Source: Cloacibacillus sp.
GTDB lineage: Bacteria; Synergistota; Synergistia; Synergistales; Synergistaceae
Direction of reading: 5' to 3'
Assembly (NCBI GenBank): GCA_036655895.1
Contig: JAVVPF010000009.1
Coordinates: forward strand, 1-64,000
DNA: 64,000 nt
Shown: positions 23,672-33,656 of the stretch, piece after piece
Position numbering within the stretch: the first letter of the stretch is position 1
How the letters are laid out: each line of letters starts with the position of its first letter
Program-made: the position numbers and the translations under genes
The notes under the pieces: generated by a model
Database searches by the model: none
What the model was told of the DNA's origin: nothing
Seen by the model: the letters and a program-made list of their open reading frames with translations, nothing else

Positions 23672-24467
23672 AACGGGCGAAATCTGGTTTTCTCAGCAGA
23701 CGTATGTCATTAAATACAGGAAAATCTGCGCGCATCCGGCGTATATCTTCCACGCAGAATTTTGCGTGCAGTATTTCTTCCTCTTCTTCAAGCGCCGCTA
23801 AAGGCTCTCCCCATGTGTCAAGAACAGCGCTGCTGCCGGCCATTTGAAGGGATTTATAGGGCCCGGTAAGGTTGCACGACAGAAGCACCGCTGAATTTTC
23901 CATAGCGCGCACTCTGTTTAACATCCGAAACGCGTTGCCGCGTAATGAATTCCAGGCCGCCGGCACTATGAATATTTCGGCCCCATATTCGCAGGTCATT
24001 TGCCTGAACAATTCCGGAAATCTGGCGTCATAGCAAATGGCAAGGCCGATTTTCCCAAGCTCGGTTTCCGCTACCACTATTTTATCGCCGTGGGAAAACA
24101 TCACAGATTCTCTTCCTATGCATGAAAAAAGGTGTATTTTCCTGTATTCCGCTACGTCATTTCCGTTTCTGTCAAAAAGGATGCTGGTATTGAATAATTT
24201 ATCGCCGATTCGATTTACAAAACTCCCGCAGTGAATAAAGGCTTTGAGTTCTTTGGCCTTCTCGGATACTAGGGTCATAAGGGCCCCGTATTTTGACTCC
24301 GCGATATCGTATATCGTTTCATAACTCAGTATTCCAGCATGCCAGAGTTCAGGCAATACAATAAGATCAGATCCCGCGCAGGAATCAACCATAGCCATAA
24401 CTCTGGACAACAGCGCCTCTCGGCCCTCGTCTTTGTTCATTTTAAGCTGTATAAGCGATGCTTTCAT
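23664..24467 (-). CDS. Carbon-nitrogen hydrolase (nitrilase superfamily)
   Basis: A 267-residue nitrilase-fold hydrolase with the Glu-Lys-Cys triad: Glu in LIVLPELWHAG (about 40), Lys in AEYRKIHLFS (about 112) and Cys in LAICYDARFPE (about 147). Members cleave amides such as omega-amides, carbamoyl putrescine or N-acyl groups. The segment resembles omega-amidase/YafV-like proteins, but the substrate is open. ATG follows AGAGGG. It converges on the AAA+ gene with a short overlap. Confidence 0.88.
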   Translation of the reverse strand: MKASLIQLKMNKDEGREALLSRVMAMVDSCAGSDLIVLPELWHAGILSYETIYDIAESKYGALMTLVSEKAKELKAFIHCGSFVNRIGDKLFNTSILFDRNGNDVAEYRKIHLFSCIGRESVMFSHGDKIVVAETELGKIGLAICYDARFPELFRQMTCEYGAEIFIVPAAWNSLRGNAFRMLNRVRAMENSAVLLSCNLTGPYKSLQMAGSSAVLDTWGEPLAALEEEEEILHAKFCVEDIRRMRADFPVFNDIRLLRKPDFARSN

Positions 24468-24535
24468 ATGATCCCTCTGTCCGTTTCAAAGTACGCTCAT
24501 GGTATATTCTTTTTTTGATATAAGCAAGTTATTTT

Positions 24536-25615
24536 TTAAGCTTCGTACTCGAAGACGCCGGCTTTCTCTTCTCCTTTAAGAATGCGGAAGGCGCCGTGCG
24601 CGAGGGACTCCATTTCGTTTTCTCCGGGGTAGAGCATAACCGGCGCTATGAAGCCTATGCGACGCTTTATTTCGTCGGTCAGCATCTTTGAATGAACGAG
24701 GCCGCCCGTGAGTACGACGGCGTCCGCTTCGCCGCAGACGGAGGCGGATAGGTTCGCTATTGATTTGGCTATTTGAAGCGCCATTGCGTCGTAGATAAGT
24801 TTTGCCTCTTCGTCTCCGGCGGCTATCATTTTTTCGACGGCGCGCGCGTCGCTTGTACCTAGATATCCGAAGAGGCCGCTGTCGCCGCGCATGACGCGAA
24901 GTTTGTCGCGCATGTCGACCTTGTTTTTCCTCACAAGGAATTTAACAAGCTGGATTATCTGTTGGCCTCCGGCGCGCTCCGGCGAGAAGGGGCCTTCATC
25001 GTCGCCTACGACGTCCGCCACGCGGCCGTTTTTATGCAGAGTCATGGAGATGCCGCCGCCAAGGTGCGCTACTATGAAGGTGCATTTGTCATAATCCTTT
25101 TTTAAGTCGGCGGCTGCGCGGTGCGCGGTGGCCCGCATGTTGAGGCAGTGTGTGATGGAAACGCGCGGCATGTCGGGTATGCCGCTTATGCGCGCAATCG
25201 GCTCCAGCTCGTCCGTCGAGATGCCGTCGTAGATGTAGGCGTGCGGTATGCCGTATTTGCCGCGCAGCTCGTAGGCTATGCAGGCCGCGACGTTTGAGGC
25301 GTGCTCTTCCTGACAGACGTTCAGAAGGTAGTCCACCATGACGTCGTTTATTTCATATCCGCCTGAATGTATCGGCGGAAGGATGCCTCCGCGCGCGACT
25401 ATGGCGTCAAATGCGCCGAAACGCTCTAAGGCCTCCTTTGTAAACTGGTCGGCGAGCTCCTGTCTCATCGGAAGCTGGTCCGCCATGTATGGATATTTTT
25501 CAAGAAACGGCTTCGTATGTTCAAACTCTTTTTGTAAAGCCCTTTCTCCGTCTATATAGACCGCCATTTTTGTTGAGGTCGAACCAGTATTCAATACCAA
25601 AATTTTATATGACAT
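24536..25615 (-). CDS. buk: Butyrate kinase
   Basis: A 359-residue acetokinase-family enzyme: N-terminal phosphate loop VLNTGSTSTKMAVY, AHLGGGISMTLHKNGR and DDEGPFSPERAGG are typical of butyrate/branched-chain-acid kinases. It makes ATP from butyryl phosphate or a branched acyl phosphate at the end of amino-acid fermentation. The usual partner phosphotransbutyrylase is not in the window. Start at the ATG at 25615, after GGGAG and eight bases; an upstream in-frame ATG has no ribosome-binding site. Confidence 0.93.
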   Translation of the reverse strand: MSYKILVLNTGSTSTKMAVYIDGERALQKEFEHTKPFLEKYPYMADQLPMRQELADQFTKEALERFGAFDAIVARGGILPPIHSGGYEINDVMVDYLLNVCQEEHASNVAACIAYELRGKYGIPHAYIYDGISTDELEPIARISGIPDMPRVSITHCLNMRATAHRAAADLKKDYDKCTFIVAHLGGGISMTLHKNGRVADVVGDDEGPFSPERAGGQQIIQLVKFLVRKNKVDMRDKLRVMRGDSGLFGYLGTSDARAVEKMIAAGDEEAKLIYDAMALQIAKSIANLSASVCGEADAVVLTGGLVHSKMLTDEIKRRIGFIAPVMLYPGENEMESLAHGAFRILKGEEKAGVFEYEA

Positions 25616-25720
25616 GACAATCGCTCCCATTATAATCAGACTTTTCTATCTTCTTTATTTTATCACGCGCCTTTTCAAAACGGTAGAAAAATATTATCCA
25701 CGCTCCGTCCACAGGTTACG

Positions 25721-25755
25721 AAAAGGCCGGCGTATCGTGGATACGCCGGCCTTTT
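25721..25755 (-). terminator. Terminator after thrS
   Basis: A perfect 16-bp stem, AAAAGGCCGGCGTATC with GATACGCCGGCCTTTT, with a 3-base loop lies 24 bases past the thrS stop. It ends in TTTT on either strand and could work in both directions. Confidence 0.8.
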
Positions 25756-25778
25756 ATAAATACGATGCGCTTTAACGG

Positions 25779-27668
25779 TTACAGCGGATCAAACTCTGTT
25801 TTCGTCTGTGCGATGAACTCTTCAAAGCTCATTGAGCCAAGGTCGCCTTTGCTGCGCTCACGCACCGCAAGAGTGCCGTTTTCGGCCTCTTTTGCGCCGA
25901 TGACGAGCATGTATGGCACCTTCTGAAGCTGTGCGTCGCGTATTTTTTTGCCGAGTTTTTCGTCTCTTGAATCGATTTCGACGCGGACGTCGGCGGCGCG
26001 CAGACGCGCTGCCATCTTTTCCGCATACTCTACATAGTCTGCACCCACCGGCAAAAGCCTCGCCTGTACAGGAGCCAGCCAATACGGGAAGGCTCCCGCG
26101 TAGTTTTCGATAAGAATGCCCATGAATCGCTCAAGGCTTCCTAGCACCGTTCTGTGAAGCATGACGGGACGGTGTTCCGCGCCGTCTTTGCCGATGTAGC
26201 TCATGTCGAATTTTTCGGGCATCTGGAAGTCAAGCTGTATCGTTCCGCACTGCCATGTACGGCCGATGCAGTCTTCAAGGTGGAAGTCTATCTTCGGGCC
26301 GTAGAAGGCGCCGTCTCCGGGGTTGAGCTTGTAGGAGGTACCGGTTTCTTCGAGCGCCTCTTTGAGGCACTGTTCCGCGAGGTCCCAGAGCGTCGGGTCG
26401 CCCATGGAGTCCGCCGGACGTGTCGAGAGCTCAACGTTGTATTTGAATCCAAAGACATCCTGATAGAAATAACGGTCAAGCTCCATGATGGCCTTGATTT
26501 CATCTTTTATCTGTTCCGGCGTGCAGTAGATGTGCGCGTCGTCCTGCGTGAAGGCGCGGACACGCATGAGGCCGTGCAGCGCGCCTGAACGCTCGTGGCG
26601 GTGCACAAAGCCAAGTTCCGCCATGCGCAGAGGAAGCTCGCGGTAGCTGTGCAGGTCGTTTTTATAAACGAGGATGCCGCCCGGGCAGTTCATCGGCTTG
26701 ATTGCAAAGGGCGCTTCGTCTATTTCAGTAAAGTACATGTTTTCCTTGTAATGATCCCAGTGGCCGGACTGTAGCCAGAGCGCGCGGTCAAGTATCATTG
26801 GCGTCTTTATTTCGACGTAGCCGCGCCTTGTATGCTCCTTGCGCCAGAAAGCCTGTAGGGTGTTCATGATGACCATGCCCTTCGGGTGGAAGAATGGAAA
26901 TCCGGGGCCTTCGTTGTGTATAGAGAAGAGGTCAAGCTCCTTGCCGAGCTTGCGGTGGTCGCGCGCTTTTGCCTCTTCAAGGCGGCGCAGATAGGCTTTA
27001 AGTTCGTCTTCCGAGCCGAAGGCCGTTCCGTAGATGCGCGTAAGCATTTCATTTTTTTCGTCGCCGTGCCAGTAGGCTCCGGCAAGCGAAAGGAGCTTGA
27101 AGAACTTGCAGCAGCCGGTGTGCGGTACGTGCGGGCCGCGGCAGAAGTCAGCGAAATCGCCCTCCGAATATACGGAAAGAGCCTGCCCGTCTATTCCCTC
27201 GATAAGCTCGACCTTGAGGTCCTCGCCCATGTCGGAAAATTTCTTTACGGCCTCTTCCTTAGAAAGTTCGCTGCGCACAAGCGGTATCTTTTCCTGCGAG
27301 ATTCTGCGCATCTCCGTCTCTATCTTTGAGAGGTCGTCCTCAGATATCGGCTGCGGGAAACGTATGTCGTAATAAAAGCCGTCTTTGATGGCGGGGCCGA
27401 TTCCAAATTTTGCCTCAGGGTAGAGGCGAAGCACGGCGTGCGCAAGAAGATGCGCCGTCGAATGGCGAAGCAGCGCAAGCCCTTCCTCCGTATCGGGGAA
27501 AAGCGGGTCTATCTCCGTGTCCGCGGTAAAGACTCTGTCGCAGTCTGTGAGTTCTCCGTCCACCTTTGCCCCTATAGCCTTCTTCAAATGCCATTGCTCA
27601 AGGAGCTGGCGTATCGAAGCGCTCTCCGCCTCGTAACTTTTTCCATCTGTTGTTGTAAAACGTGCCAT
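25779..27668 (-). CDS. thrS: Threonyl-tRNA synthetase
   Basis: A 629-residue class II synthetase with the full ThrRS layout: TGS domain (about 1-60), the N2/second additional domain with the editing motif HSTAHLLAHAV and later HxxxH-like Cys/His (DFCRGPHVPHTG), catalytic core with motif 2 (VHRHERSGALHGLMRVRAFTQDDAHIYC) and motif 3 (HRTVLGSLERFMGIL), and a C-terminal anticodon-binding domain (about 530-629). It charges tRNA-Thr and edits serine. Expression is probably controlled by the T-box leader just upstream. RBS AAGGAGG. Confidence 0.98.
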   Translation of the reverse strand: MARFTTTDGKSYEAESASIRQLLEQWHLKKAIGAKVDGELTDCDRVFTADTEIDPLFPDTEEGLALLRHSTAHLLAHAVLRLYPEAKFGIGPAIKDGFYYDIRFPQPISEDDLSKIETEMRRISQEKIPLVRSELSKEEAVKKFSDMGEDLKVELIEGIDGQALSVYSEGDFADFCRGPHVPHTGCCKFFKLLSLAGAYWHGDEKNEMLTRIYGTAFGSEDELKAYLRRLEEAKARDHRKLGKELDLFSIHNEGPGFPFFHPKGMVIMNTLQAFWRKEHTRRGYVEIKTPMILDRALWLQSGHWDHYKENMYFTEIDEAPFAIKPMNCPGGILVYKNDLHSYRELPLRMAELGFVHRHERSGALHGLMRVRAFTQDDAHIYCTPEQIKDEIKAIMELDRYFYQDVFGFKYNVELSTRPADSMGDPTLWDLAEQCLKEALEETGTSYKLNPGDGAFYGPKIDFHLEDCIGRTWQCGTIQLDFQMPEKFDMSYIGKDGAEHRPVMLHRTVLGSLERFMGILIENYAGAFPYWLAPVQARLLPVGADYVEYAEKMAARLRAADVRVEIDSRDEKLGKKIRDAQLQKVPYMLVIGAKEAENGTLAVRERSKGDLGSMSFEEFIAQTKTEFDPL

Positions 27669-27683
27669 AGATATTCCTCCTTA

Positions 27684-27960
27684 AAAATAAAAAGCCGCCC
27701 CCTGATGTCACTCAGGAGGCGGAAAATTTCCGCGGTTCCACTCCAATTCGGTTCCCTGCGGGAACCCTTGAACGCGCTGTAAAGGGCGCAGCCCTGACGT
27801 CTTATCTCCTGCGAGCTTCGGCGTCCGCTCCGGGGCGGTATTCGATCGGACGGTACGGAAACCTTTCAGCGCCGCTTTCACGGGATTTCCTCTCTGTCTT
27901 ATGATTTTTCCGTTCTACTCTTCCCCATCATCGCGCATGTCGCATATAAATCAACATCTG
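27684..27960 (-). promoter_or_regulatory. T-box riboswitch leader of thrS
   Basis: The minus-strand leader contains the T-box core TGGAGTGGAACCGCGGA (around 27731-27747), followed by a terminator with the stem CCGCCTCCTGA/TCAGGGGGCGG (about 27694-27722) and a T-rich run just before the thrS ribosome-binding site. A likely Thr specifier codon, ACC, is at 27837-27839 within GAATACCGC, and the stem I region with AGTA lies further upstream. Uncharged tRNA-Thr would bind and favour antitermination, switching thrS on when threonine is short. The specifier assignment is tentative. Confidence 0.85.
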
Positions 27961-27962
27961 CG

Positions 27963-27991
27963 TTTATACCGCTCTGAAACACTTTTGTCAA
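27963..27991 (-). promoter_or_regulatory. thrS promoter
   Basis: TTGACA (27986-27991), a 17-base spacer and TATAAA (27963-27968) on the minus strand lie directly upstream of the T-box leader. Near-consensus sigma70-type promoter. Confidence 0.85.
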
Positions 27992-28020
27992 GTAAAAACG
28001 CAAAGCTTGCACGCTTTGCT

Positions 28021-30033
28021 TTATTGGGCGGATAGCGAAGTTATGAGCTGCGTCACAGCGATGCTGCCGTTATCCGCAGTGTTGTTCCTCGTAATTTTTA
28101 TGCTGCCTTTGCGAGCCGCGCCGCTTTGGTTCTCCATAACAGATATGTAGAGCTGTCCGCCATTTTGTGTAACGCTGAGCCATTCTGAGCCGGCCGTCAC
28201 TGCAGCAGTCCATGCTCCCTGTGAGCCGATCCGAACGATTTTGCTTTCTGGCGCGTTGCCAAATGAAACATTATTATTCTCTATTGCCAAAAGCGGCGGT
28301 TTGGGGAAGTTGACGGTTAGCGTCGTGCCTTCTCCCGTTTTAGTAATTATACGGGGTGAGATGGATCCCGAATTTCTCGTAATTACCGATTCAGCGGTCG
28401 GTATGAAGTTCACATTGAACGATTCGTACTTTGTTCTTTCTGACGTGGGCACTGACCATATCCACATATTGGTAGGAGTAAAGGTGGTGTGGCCAAGCAC
28501 GGCGCCGTCGTATAGGCGCTGCCATTTGCCAGCGCGTCCGTTCTGCCTCGCGGCGGTAAAATCATAGCTCCAGTTGAGCACAGTGCCGCTGTTGTTAAGT
28601 CCGCTTAGGCTCGGCTCGACATCCTTCGTGTTAAACGTTTCCGTGTCAGAACAACTGTATCCGAAAGAGAGCGAGCCTGAAAGATTCCATCCTCCACCGT
28701 TCGCAGATGTATATCCTCCGCTCATTCCTCCGCCAACGTTCCACCCCATTGTTGATGTCGTCGTATTGTCATGATTAGACGCCGTAGGAGAAGGGTTCCT
28801 TTCTATTGCTAAACCGATGGGTACAGCGTTGAAGGTGTTCTTCATTTCATACTTCTTGATATAATTATCCGCTACTTCCCCCTGAAAGACACGATAAGTT
28901 TTGCCATCAAGCCTGCACGTGTATTTCCAACCGGCCCATTTCTTCACATAGTTGCCAGAACTGTCGAGAATGCCGCGCTGCTCAATATAGTAATAATCAG
29001 TGCCGCCAGTCGCTGAACTTTCATCTTCAAACTTGTGGCAGGCAACGATGTAATTGTTCACTAAGAATGATTTTCCAAACTCATTGTTGCTGAGAGTCAT
29101 TTTATATTGTTTGGCCAGGGTTATCAGATTTTTCTTTGCATCAAATTGTGCTTTATCGGATGCGCTCTTGAAACTGGCATTTGTCTCTGTAGAAGGCTCG
29201 CCTACATCGAGGTCGTCTCCGTCTCCGAGTAACAGCCAGTTTTTGAGGTTCACAATGCCTGTCATCAGGTTTGGTGAGGACACTCCAGTATCATCACTGG
29301 ATATCTCGGTCTCAATGTCATAACTCACAACAATGTCTTCGCTGACGGCGTATCCAATTTTGCCGTCCGAAAGCCCCAGGCAAGATACCACAGAACCGTC
29401 TGTCATCGTTATTTTTATTGGCGCTTGTGTTACGTCTGCGGCTTTTCCCGCCCCCAGCAATTCGTCTCCACTGATAACTTCGTACAAATCGCCTGATCTA
29501 ACGGCAAATATACCAGACGAAACAACTGACGCTTCCCCATCAAAGCTATCACTATCCTGCTGGTGACAGAAGAAATGAGAATCTCCGTCTTTTTCCAGTT
29601 CCACTCCAAAAAACAACGTGTCAGCAGGCAGCTCGGTAAGCAACGCCTCCTCGTCTGGCATTCCAAGAATAGAGACAAGCCTCGCCGCATCCCCGGATGC
29701 AGGCGACATTAGGATGACAGAACCGTTGCTTGTGCAGTTTTCTTTTATTGTCTGCGCAACGGAGTCTCCTGAGGATATTTTTTCCATCTCTTTTGGCGCA
29801 ATAAGCAAAGTGCCTCCACTGTGGAAGACATCTTTATGATATGGGACACAGACGAGATCGGCAGAAGCAAAGAGCTCCGTGTACCCATCCGGAAGTTCCC
29901 CAATGACATAGACGCTGGCCCCTTTCGCGCTGTTTTCACTCGATCCGCCGCCGCAGCCTCCTGATAAGAAAAGGGCGAATACCAATAAGAATAATACAAG
30001 CGTACCTTTTGCGTTTTTAAGAAATCCGGACAT
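28021..30033 (-). CDS. Lipoprotein with leukocidin/cytolysin-like and BACON domains
   Basis: A 670-residue secreted protein. Residues 1-27 look like a lipoprotein signal (hydrophobic LVLFLLVFALFL, then SGGC with Cys27), followed by Gly/Ser-rich linker. Residues 40-280 are unrecognised. Residues about 290-560 resemble the beta-barrel toxin (leukocidin/Vibrio cytolysin) fold: a Gly-rich segment with GWNVGGGMSGGYTS, a Tyr/Trp-rich strand region, and the FTPTNMWIWSVP motif (WIW at 524-526). Residues about 585-665 match a BACON domain (EWLSVTQNGG, GSIKITRNN, AVTQ). ATG preceded by AGGTGG. It is richer in Asn/Ser/Thr than its housekeeping neighbours, which may indicate transfer. Pore formation is inferred from family resemblance only. 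Confidence 0.65.
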   Translation of the reverse strand: MSGFLKNAKGTLVLFLLVFALFLSGGCGGGSSENSAKGASVYVIGELPDGYTELFASADLVCVPYHKDVFHSGGTLLIAPKEMEKISSGDSVAQTIKENCTSNGSVILMSPASGDAARLVSILGMPDEEALLTELPADTLFFGVELEKDGDSHFFCHQQDSDSFDGEASVVSSGIFAVRSGDLYEVISGDELLGAGKAADVTQAPIKITMTDGSVVSCLGLSDGKIGYAVSEDIVVSYDIETEISSDDTGVSSPNLMTGIVNLKNWLLLGDGDDLDVGEPSTETNASFKSASDKAQFDAKKNLITLAKQYKMTLSNNEFGKSFLVNNYIVACHKFEDESSATGGTDYYYIEQRGILDSSGNYVKKWAGWKYTCRLDGKTYRVFQGEVADNYIKKYEMKNTFNAVPIGLAIERNPSPTASNHDNTTTSTMGWNVGGGMSGGYTSANGGGWNLSGSLSFGYSCSDTETFNTKDVEPSLSGLNNSGTVLNWSYDFTAARQNGRAGKWQRLYDGAVLGHTTFTPTNMWIWSVPTSERTKYESFNVNFIPTAESVITRNSGSISPRIITKTGEGTTLTVNFPKPPLLAIENNNVSFGNAPESKIVRIGSQGAWTAAVTAGSEWLSVTQNGGQLYISVMENQSGAARKGSIKITRNNTADNGSIAVTQLITSLSAQ

Positions 30034-30111
30034 TTAAACATACCACCTTTCTTTTACGCCATAGTTTGGTAATAGTATATATCCACAAAGCTTTTTTAGA
30101 TTAATGAGAAA

Positions 30112-30147
30112 ATAAAAAAACTCCGCTCTTCATCAATAAAGAGCGGA
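30112..30147 (-). terminator. Terminator after dut
   Basis: Minus strand: TCCGCTCTT/AAGAGCGGA (30139-30147 with 30122-30130), 8-base loop, then TTTTTTT. Classic rho-independent terminator ending the pnp-dut transcript. Confidence 0.88.
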
Positions 30148-30179
30148 ATAATATGCGAATGGTCAAAAATACGGCGCGT

Positions 30180-30617
30180 TTATTTTTTTCCGGTGCTGCC
30201 GAAGCCTCCGGCGGCTCGTTCTGTTTCGTCGAGTTCTTCCGCACGGTCCAGCGTTACCTGCGTTACGGCGGCAAATACCATTTGGGCTATTCTGTCGCCG
30301 GGTTCTATTGCAAAATCTTCGTCCCCCAGGTTCGCCAGGATGACGCGTATCTCGCCGCGGTAGTCCGAATCGATAGTGCCCGGGGTGTTGAGCACTGTAA
30401 CGCCGTGTTTCAGCGCAAGGCCGCTGCGCGGACGAATCTGCGCTTCGCAGCCTTCCGGCATTTCAAGGTAAAGGCCTGTGCCTACGCAGCCACGTTTACC
30501 GGCTGGGATGCACGCCGCCTCTTTGGCGCGTATGTCCATGCCGGAGGAGCCGGGAGTTGCGTAAGCGGGGAGGGTTACCCCCTCCTCCGCCTTGATCTTA
30601 ACTTTCATTTTTTCCAT
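30180..30617 (-). CDS. dut: dUTP diphosphatase
   Basis: A 145-residue trimeric dUTPase, which hydrolyses dUTP to dUMP and PPi. The conserved motifs are present in order: [43 protein letters not shown] and the C-terminal GGFGSTGK P-loop-like tail that closes the active site. It starts 2 bases after the pnp stop without a clear ribosome-binding site, so it is probably translated by coupling to pnp. Confidence 0.96.
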   Translation of the reverse strand: MEKMKVKIKAEEGVTLPAYATPGSSGMDIRAKEAACIPAGKRGCVGTGLYLEMPEGCEAQIRPRSGLALKHGVTVLNTPGTIDSDYRGEIRVILANLGDEDFAIEPGDRIAQMVFAAVTQVTLDRAEELDETERAAGGFGSTGKK

Positions 30618-30619
30618 TT

Positions 30620-32947
30620 TTAGTTCTTGCGGTCTCTCTCAAAGCGGCGCGCGGGCCTGCCGTTCGCGTCGCCTCCGCGGTCTCCGCCTCTATTTCCGCC
30701 GCGGTCGTTTCTGTCGCCGCGGGGTCTGTCATGGTCGCCGCGCGGGGCGCCTTCTCTGCGGGGAGCGCCGCCGTCGCCTTTCGGAAACTGCGAGTATCTT
30801 TCTTCGCGCTCTTTTTCAGCTGGTACCTGCTCCGCAAAGGCAGGGTCAAGCGCAAGGGTGTCGAGCTGGTCGAGCAGGCGCTTGCGGCTTAAGTTGACGC
30901 GGTGCATGTCGTCGATCTCTTTGACCGTTACAAGCACTTTGTCGCCTATCTTAAAGGCGTCCTCAAGCGTGGGCACGCGATAGTTGCTCACTTCGCTTAC
31001 GTGGAGCATTCCATCTTTGCCGGGGAGCAGTTCTATAAAGACGCCGAAGGAGAGCATCCTTACAACGGTCCCTACGAACGTCTCGCCGACTTCGACTTCG
31101 CGGACGAGGTCTTTGATTATTTTGACGGCCATTTCGGCAGCCTCTGTGTTGACCGCGGCAACGCATACGCGTCCGCTGTCCTCAACGTCGATCTTGGCGC
31201 CCGTCTGCTGTACTATGCCGCGGATCGTCTTACCGCCGGAGCCGATGACGTCGCGGATCTTTTCGGGATCGATGTTGAACGTGGTGATCTTAGGCGCTGT
31301 GGGAGCAAGCTCCGTCCTCGGCGCGTCAATGGCTTTGTCCATGATGTCGAGTATCTCAAAGCGGCCTTTTCTCGCCTGCGCAAGCGCTCTGGTGAGGATG
31401 TCGCGGTTTATGCCTCCGGCTTTGTTGTCCATCTGGAGCGCGGTCACGCCGTCGCGCGTACCGGCCACTTTAAAGTCCATGTCGCCGTAATGGTCCTCCA
31501 GGCCCTGAATGTCGGTGAGGATGCAGACCTGTCCGTCTTCGGCTACGAGGCCCATTGCGATGCCAGCTACGGCCTTCTTGACGGGAACGCCGGCCGCCAT
31601 CATGGCGAGGCTGCCGCTGCATACCGATGCCATCGAGCTTGAGCCGTTTGATTCAAGGATGTCGGATACCTGACGCACTACGTATGGGAAGCTGTCTTCG
31701 TCGGGGAAGGTTGAGCGCAGCGCGCGTTCCGCGAGGGCGCCGTGTCCTATTTCGCGTCTGCCCGGGCCGCGCATCGGGCGAACTTCGCCTACAGAATAGG
31801 GCGGGAAGTTGTAATGAAGGATGAAGCGCTTTGACGGTTCGTCAAGCTTCAGTCCGTCCATCACCTGATCGTCGGAGCCCATCATGCCAAGCGTGGTAAC
31901 TCCGAGAGACTGAGTTTCGCCGCGTGTAAAGAGCGCGGAGCCGTGGGTCATGGGCAGGATATCCAGCTCGCAGGTTATCGGGCGAAGCTGATCCATTGAA
32001 CGGCCGTCAGCGCGCATCTGGTCTACGAGCAGCAGCTTGCGCACGGCCTTTTTCACCAGTTCGTCCATTTTAGTGGCGATGTAGCCCGCGGACTCTGGAT
32101 ATTTTTCGGCGAAGGCGTCTTCTGCCTTCTGCTGCGCCGCAGATATCGCGGCTCCGCGAGCCTGTTTCTGGTTTATCTGGACGGCCTGATATATTTCATC
32201 TGCAATATTTTGTTCCATCCAGTTGTCTATTTCTTCATTGACCGCGGGTGCGGGAAGCTGCGCCTTGGGCTTGCCTATTTTGGACACTACGCCGTCGATG
32301 AAGTCCACTATTTTGCGGACGGCTTCGTTTGCAAGCTCCATAGCGTCTACGAGCAGTTCTTCGGAAACTTCGTGCGCTCCGGCCTCGACCATCGTGATGC
32401 CGCCTCTGTGGCCGGCGACTACAAGGTCGAGCGTGCTCTCTGCAAGTTCTGATTCGTCGGGGTTTACAACTAGCTCTCCGTTTATGCAGCCGATGCGGAC
32501 GGCGCCTATCGGGCCTCCCCACGGGATGTCGGAGATGGCGAGCGTGAGGGACGCGCCGTTTATTCCAAGGATGTTTGCTGGGTTTTTCTGGTCTACTGAC
32601 ATTACCGTCGTCACAACGTGTACGTCGTTTCTCATCCACTCGGGGAAGAGTGAACGAATCGAGCGGTCTATCATACGTCCGCTGAGTATCGCGGATTCGG
32701 AGGGGCGGCCTTCGCGTTTGATGAAGCCGCCGGGCACTTTGCCCGCTGAGTAGTAGCGCTCTTCAAAGTCCACGAGCAGCGGGAAGAAATCCAGCCCTTC
32801 GCGCGCTTTTTCTGAGAGCACGGAGGTGACGAGCACCTCTGTATCGCCGTGTCTGGCAAGGGTCGAAGCGTTGGCCTGCTTGGCAAGACGGCCGACCTCA
32901 AAGGTCATTTTTTTACCGTATAGATCTAACTCAAAAGTTTCTTTCAT
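30620..32947 (-). CDS. pnp: Polynucleotide phosphorylase
   Basis: A 775-residue exoribonuclease that degrades RNA phosphorolytically. Two RNase PH domains flank an alpha-helical domain; the C-terminal part has KH (about 550-615, [16 protein letters not shown]) and S1 (about 620-690, [23 protein letters not shown]) domains. The last 60 residues are an Arg/Gly/Asp-rich tail with several RGG/RGD-type repeats, longer than in many PNPases, which could add RNA or protein contacts. Start at the ATG at 32947 with AGGAGG; the upstream in-frame extension has no ribosome-binding site. rpsO lies upstream, as is common. Confidence 0.97.
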   Translation of the reverse strand: MKETFELDLYGKKMTFEVGRLAKQANASTLARHGDTEVLVTSVLSEKAREGLDFFPLLVDFEERYYSAGKVPGGFIKREGRPSESAILSGRMIDRSIRSLFPEWMRNDVHVVTTVMSVDQKNPANILGINGASLTLAISDIPWGGPIGAVRIGCINGELVVNPDESELAESTLDLVVAGHRGGITMVEAGAHEVSEELLVDAMELANEAVRKIVDFIDGVVSKIGKPKAQLPAPAVNEEIDNWMEQNIADEIYQAVQINQKQARGAAISAAQQKAEDAFAEKYPESAGYIATKMDELVKKAVRKLLLVDQMRADGRSMDQLRPITCELDILPMTHGSALFTRGETQSLGVTTLGMMGSDDQVMDGLKLDEPSKRFILHYNFPPYSVGEVRPMRGPGRREIGHGALAERALRSTFPDEDSFPYVVRQVSDILESNGSSSMASVCSGSLAMMAAGVPVKKAVAGIAMGLVAEDGQVCILTDIQGLEDHYGDMDFKVAGTRDGVTALQMDNKAGGINRDILTRALAQARKGRFEILDIMDKAIDAPRTELAPTAPKITTFNIDPEKIRDVIGSGGKTIRGIVQQTGAKIDVEDSGRVCVAAVNTEAAEMAVKIIKDLVREVEVGETFVGTVVRMLSFGVFIELLPGKDGMLHVSEVSNYRVPTLEDAFKIGDKVLVTVKEIDDMHRVNLSRKRLLDQLDTLALDPAFAEQVPAEKEREERYSQFPKGDGGAPRREGAPRGDHDRPRGDRNDRGGNRGGDRGGDANGRPARRFERDRKN

Positions 32948-32989
32948 ATTCTTCCTCCTAATTATTGTCTTCACAGTAAGAAGAATAGC

Positions 32990-33030
32990 ACAAAAAAACA
33001 AAAAATGGCGAAAGGATACGTCCTTTCGCC
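32990..33030 (-). terminator. Terminator after rpsO
   Basis: Minus strand: GGCGAAAGGA/TCCTTTCGCC (33021-33030 with 33007-33016) with a 4-base loop, followed by ATTTTTTG and a second T-run. It separates rpsO from pnp, perhaps leaking to allow joint transcription. Confidence 0.88.
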
Positions 33031-33060
33031 ATAAAAACTCTTAAATTTGCGTGGTTTTGA

Positions 33061-33327
33061 TTAGTGACGCAGGCCGAGGCGCTGGATAAGCTCCTGATAG
33101 CGGTTGAAATCTCTGCTCTTTAGGTACTGGAGCAGCTTGCGGCGCTTTCCGACCATGATGAGGAGGCCGCGGCGGCTGTGGAAGTCCTTTTTGTGGGACC
33201 TCATGTGCTCCGTCAGCTCGCGGATACGCGCTGTGAGAATAGCTACCTGGACCTCTGTGGAACCTGTGTCCGCTTCGTGTGTCTTGTACTCTTCGATGAT
33301 ACCCTGTTTCTTTTCCTTTTCGATCAT
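33061..33327 (-). CDS. rpsO: Small ribosomal subunit protein uS15
   Basis: An 88-residue uS15 of normal length, with the signature [16 protein letters not shown] and [12 protein letters not shown]. It binds 16S rRNA early in 30S assembly and often represses its own mRNA. Start taken at the ATG at 33327, eight bases after GGAG; the GTG three codons upstream lies within the ribosome-binding site region. Confidence 0.97.
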   Translation of the reverse strand: MIEKEKKQGIIEEYKTHEADTGSTEVQVAILTARIRELTEHMRSHKKDFHSRRGLLIMVGKRRKLLQYLKSRDFNRYQELIQRLGLRH

Positions 33328-33656
33328 ATCGATCACTCCATTCTGGGCCTGTTACGCCCGATTGCCATCAACTCAGGCAGGTGTGAAGACGCCTGTCCGT
33401 GTAAAAGGCTCATGTATACTACCAGAAAAGAGATGATCCGGCAACCTCCGCCGCAAGATATTCCCTCCACCTCTCCAACATGCGCAAATATCAAATATTT
33501 GACTAATTTTTTAGGAGAAATTATCGTCGTAACGCTCTTTATTTTATGCAAAAATAGTAAATATATGTTATAACTATTGGACAAAGCAGAGGACTCATGG
33601 CACTAAAACAGTCCAGACAGACTAACAGTTTCATATTTATAAAGGAGAATTAGTCA
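33328..33656. other. Intergenic region between rpsO and pgsA
   Basis: About 330 bases with no credible gene. It holds the rpsO promoter and an rpsO leader of about 85 bases, then AT-rich sequence before pgsA, with a possible plus-strand promoter (TTGACT at 33499-33504 with TATCGT 17 bases later) and AAGGAG before the pgsA ATG. Confidence 0.6.
33416..33444 (-). promoter_or_regulatory. rpsO promoter
   Basis: Minus strand TTGCCG (33439-33444), 17-base spacer, TAGTAT (33416-33421). The leader to the rpsO start is about 80 bases and contains a small CAGG/CCTG hairpin that could serve S15 feedback. Confidence 0.6.
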
